Positions 61,916-64,000 of a stretch of DNA of 64,000 nucleotides are shown piece by piece. The notes under the pieces were generated by a model. That model was not told the origin of the DNA. It worked only from the letters and a program-made list of their open reading frames with translations, and made no database searches. Source of the DNA: Chloroflexota bacterium (GTDB taxonomy: Bacteria > Chloroflexota > Anaerolineae > Aggregatilineales > UBA2796); NCBI GenBank assembly GCA_021325095.1, contig JAJPHV010000018.1, forward strand, positions 1-64,000, in the 5' to 3' direction. The position numbers and the translations under genes were made by a program. Within the stretch, counting starts at the first letter, position 1. Every line of letters begins with the position of its first letter.

Positions 61916-63007
61916 ATGTCGAAAGCTAATCCCACGCCGACAGGCAACGCCGCCGAAACGTTGAACCGGTGTCTGCAGGCCATCGAATCGGGCCAGGCAA
62001 CGGTTGAAAGCTGCATTGCTGCCTATCCCGACTTTGTGGAATTGCGGCAGTTGCTGGGGGCAGTCAACGTCGTGCAGGACCTGCCCCGTCCCTTGCTTCC
62101 CCAGGCACACAAACTCGCCCTGCGTAGTCAGGCGCTTGCCAGCTATCGCGCCAGCAACACCTCCCGGAAGCGGCCAGCCGTTTCCAGAATGTCCCTGCGA
62201 CTCATGCCACGTTGGGCGATGGGAGCGCTCGCAGCGTGCCTTGTGGTGGTGCTACTATTCGTGGGGGGCACCGGCCTGGTGCGCGCTTCCGAGGAAGCGC
62301 TGCCCGGCGATCAGCTTTATGGCCTGAAACGCCTGAACGAGCAGATTCAGATGTCTTTTGCGGAAACAGCCGCCCGTCCTGCGGTGATTTACAACATCGC
62401 CAAGACGCGCTTGGCCGAAGTCCACAGGCTTACAGAGCGCAAGCTGCCTATAAACGACGCGCTTCTGACCGATCTGACTCAGGATGTAAACATGGCCCTG
62501 GCTGTTCAGCCCGACGCTGTGCAGCGTGCCTCGCTGGTCGGTGACGTGGCAGTGGCGATGGATCAGGCCCAGGCCAGCGGAGCCATAACCCCTGAAACCA
62601 GACTAAAAACGCTGGGCTTGCTGGTGCAGACACCTCTCGCCCTGACAGCACCCTCACTTGAGGCTTCACCGACCCCTGAACCGACTGCCACAAGTGTGCC
62701 ATCGCAGGTCCCTGCCAACGTTGCTCCTATCCAGGCGGCGTCCCCATCTCCGGCTCAGGTCGCAACGGCAACGCCAACCGAGGCGATCACGCCGACGGAA
62801 GATAGCGCCCTACCTACCGAGGCGGCAACGGAAGATATGATGTTGACGGCAATCCCGGACATGCCCGATACAGGCGTGCAGTCGCAGCCAACGCAACGTC
62901 CGGCGCCGATCAAGCCGCAGCCAACGCGCTCGAACAGAGGGCAGGGTAACGGCAACGCTAATGGGAATGGCAACGGTAACGGGAACGGCAACGGCGGCAA
63001 AAAATAA
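61916..63007 (+). CDS. DUF5667-type membrane protein, probable anti-sigma factor
   Basis: The 363-residue product has a soluble N-terminal helix region (ETLNRCLQAIESGQATVESCIAAYPDFVELRQLLGAV), then a membrane segment (WAMGALAACLVVVLLFVGGT, about residues 100-119). The DUF5667 domain follows with GDQLYGLKRLNEQIQMSF and LAEVHRLTERKL. A Pro/Thr-rich linker follows. The last 20 residues are a Gly-Asn repeat (GNGNGNGN) encoded by a repetitive stretch near 62940-63000. Position next to an ECF sigma gene supports an anti-sigma role. Confidence 0.8.
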   Translation: MSKANPTPTGNAAETLNRCLQAIESGQATVESCIAAYPDFVELRQLLGAVNVVQDLPRPLLPQAHKLALRSQALASYRASNTSRKRPAVSRMSLRLMPRWAMGALAACLVVVLLFVGGTGLVRASEEALPGDQLYGLKRLNEQIQMSFAETAARPAVIYNIAKTRLAEVHRLTERKLPINDALLTDLTQDVNMALAVQPDAVQRASLVGDVAVAMDQAQASGAITPETRLKTLGLLVQTPLALTAPSLEASPTPEPTATSVPSQVPANVAPIQAASPSPAQVATATPTEAITPTEDSALPTEAATEDMMLTAIPDMPDTGVQSQPTQRPAPIKPQPTRSNRGQGNGNANGNGNGNGNGNGGKK

Positions 63008-63050
63008 GTCGTTCGGACGGTGTGCAACTTAGTAAGCAATACGAACCTGC

Positions 63051-63102
63051 TCCTTTCCGGGATGAAGTACAATAGCGAGCGGTACTTGCAACCCGGAAAG
63101 GA
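63051..63102 (+). promoter_or_regulatory. Long two-part dyad overlapping the ribosome binding site of the enolase-superfamily gene
   Basis: TCCTTTCCGGG (63051-63061) pairs perfectly with CCCGGAAAGGA (63092-63102), and AAGTAC (63065-63070) pairs with GTACTT (63082-63087) inside it. The right arm contains GGAAAGGA, the likely Shine-Dalgarno site, 6 bases before the ATG at 63109. TACAAT (63068-63073) could be a -10 box. It may act as an operator or as an RNA structure that masks the ribosome site. Confidence 0.6.
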
Positions 63103-63108
63103 ACTTCG

Positions 63109-64000
63109 ATGGCCGCCTCTGAATCCCTTGAGCAGAACGTAAATACATATTCGCGTCCCTCGGCACTGCGCATCACCGATCTGCGGATCGCCTGTCTGGT
63201 GGGGCTGCCCATGCCCTGCACGATCATTCGACTGGACACGAACCAGGGCATCTGCGGTTACGGCGAGGTTCGGGACGGGGCCAGCAAAACCTACGCACTC
63301 TTGCTAAAAAGCCGCATCATCGGCGAAAACCCGTGCAACGTCGATAAGGTCTTCCGCAAGATCAAGCAGTTTGGATACCACGCGCGGCAAGCAGGCGGCG
63401 TCTGTGGCATCGAGATGGCCCTGATGGACCTGGCGGGCAAGGCTTACGGCGTCCCGGCCTACCAACTGGCGGGCGGCAAATTCCGCGACAAGATACTGTG
63501 CTACGCCGATACCCCCTCGCGCAAAGACCCGGCGGAGATGGGGAAAATGCTCAGGCGGCGTATGGAACAGGGTTTCAAATTTCTCAAGATGGACGTGGGG
63601 ATCGACCTGATCGCGGACGTGCCTGGGGCCATCAGCGCGCCGCCAGAAATGATCGCAACTCACCATATCATGCACCCGTTCACCGGAATCCAGATCACGA
63701 ACAAGGGCATCGATAAGCTGGTAGAGTATGTCGGGACGGTGCGTGACATTATCGGTTACGAAGTGCCGCTGGCCGCCGATCACTTCGGCCATATTAATCT
63801 GGAGTCATGCATCCGCCTGGGACGGGCGCTCGACCAGTTCACCCTGGCCTGGTACGAGGACATGATCCCCTGGCAGTTCACTGATCAGTATGTGCGGCTG
63901 TCGCACGCGGTCACAACCCCCATTTGCACTGGCGAAGACATTTATCTGAAAGAAGGTTTCAAAGACCTGATCGAGCAGCGGGCCGTGTCGCTGATCCACC
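63109..64000 (+). CDS. Mandelate racemase / muconate lactonizing enzyme family protein (3'-truncated by the window)
   Basis: About 297 residues are visible. The N-terminal MR_MLE_N domain has ALRITDLRIACLVGLPMPCT and GYGEVRDGASKTYALLLKSR. The barrel has VCGIEMALMDLAGKAYGVPA and LKMDVG, with the catalytic Lys near residue 164. Metal ligands appear in AADHFGHIN (Asp), WYEDMIPW (Glu) and TGEDIYL (Glu). The window ends at SLIH, just before the next conserved Asp. Family members dehydrate or epimerise acid sugars; the exact substrate is open. The N-terminal 20 residues are variable. Confidence 0.88.
   Translation, partial: MAASESLEQNVNTYSRPSALRITDLRIACLVGLPMPCTIIRLDTNQGICGYGEVRDGASKTYALLLKSRIIGENPCNVDKVFRKIKQFGYHARQAGGVCGIEMALMDLAGKAYGVPAYQLAGGKFRDKILCYADTPSRKDPAEMGKMLRRRMEQGFKFLKMDVGIDLIADVPGAISAPPEMIATHHIMHPFTGIQITNKGIDKLVEYVGTVRDIIGYEVPLAADHFGHINLESCIRLGRALDQFTLAWYEDMIPWQFTDQYVRLSHAVTTPICTGEDIYLKEGFKDLIEQRAVSLIH

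Noticed and set aside
1-64000. CRISPR array, rRNA or integrase-linked attachment sites
   Set aside because: No regularly spaced repeats, no rRNA segments beyond the isolated 14-base match at 38070, and no integrase or tRNA-flanking direct repeats were seen.

Overview
The window looks like a chromosomal segment of a GC-rich, Gram-positive-like (monoderm) bacterium, most plausibly of the phylum Chloroflexota (Anaerolineae-like). The assignment is an inference from gene style. It rests on lipoproteins with long Thr/Pro linkers, SH3b and LysM wall-binding proteins, a LytR-CpsA-Psr protein, TadE/TadG pseudopilin-like genes, single-domain ECF sigma/anti-sigma pairs, a T-box-controlled trp operon, and many copies of a short GC-rich palindromic repeat. 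No rRNA, tRNA or CRISPR array was seen.

Layout. 1-4540: two decayed insertion sequences (IS630-like and ISL3-like) flank a NUDIX hydrolase and a LysM lipoprotein. 4574-9123: LCP wall-polymer ligase, a lone receiver protein, a TPR membrane protein, and an ECF sigma factor with a membrane partner. 9161-12901: a FabH-like ketoacyl synthase faces a two-gene unit encoding a left-handed beta-helix protein and a homologue of cyanobacterial acyl-ACP reductase. 13077-16115: GH32 fructosidase, a small zinc-finger anti-sigma-like protein, and thioredoxin reductase. 16209-23181: an operon for a ribose-type ABC importer plus 5-methylthioribose kinase and a quinone oxidoreductase, preceded by a near-ideal lac-type operator and a decayed second permease. 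23205-30054: a CoA-transferase, then hypA-F-C-D-E for NiFe-hydrogenase maturation, without hypB and without hydrogenase genes. 30113-35621: ComEC with a degenerate nuclease domain, cytidylate kinase, and two SH3b lipoproteins. 35826-41599: a SorC-type regulator divergent from a NagD/AraL phosphatase, a deletion-fused remnant of a sugar ABC transporter, an FGGY kinase and an AraM-like glycerol-1-phosphate dehydrogenase. 41808-43099: MscS channel and a methyltransferase. 43148-50402: the complete trpEGDCFBA operon behind a T-box leader. 50493-56512: a secreted two-module protein, endonuclease III, a membrane protein, an M19 dipeptidase, a DsbA-like thioredoxin and a TPR membrane protein. 56631-60938: three TadE/TadG-type genes, one fused to DUF11 repeats. 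61238-64000: a second ECF sigma/anti-sigma pair and the start of an enolase-superfamily gene.

How the parts work together. The importer and MtnK suggest salvage of methylthioribose. The SorC/AraL/FGGY/AraM set resembles a pared-down Bacillus ara operon whose own importer has been deleted. The acyl-ACP reductase neighbourhood suggests fatty aldehyde chemistry. The most notable observations are this aldehyde neighbourhood, the methylthioribose operon with its operator, the broken ABC fusion, the palindromic repeat inserted in frame in hypF, the metal-site-less ComEC nuclease domain, and the T-box leader.
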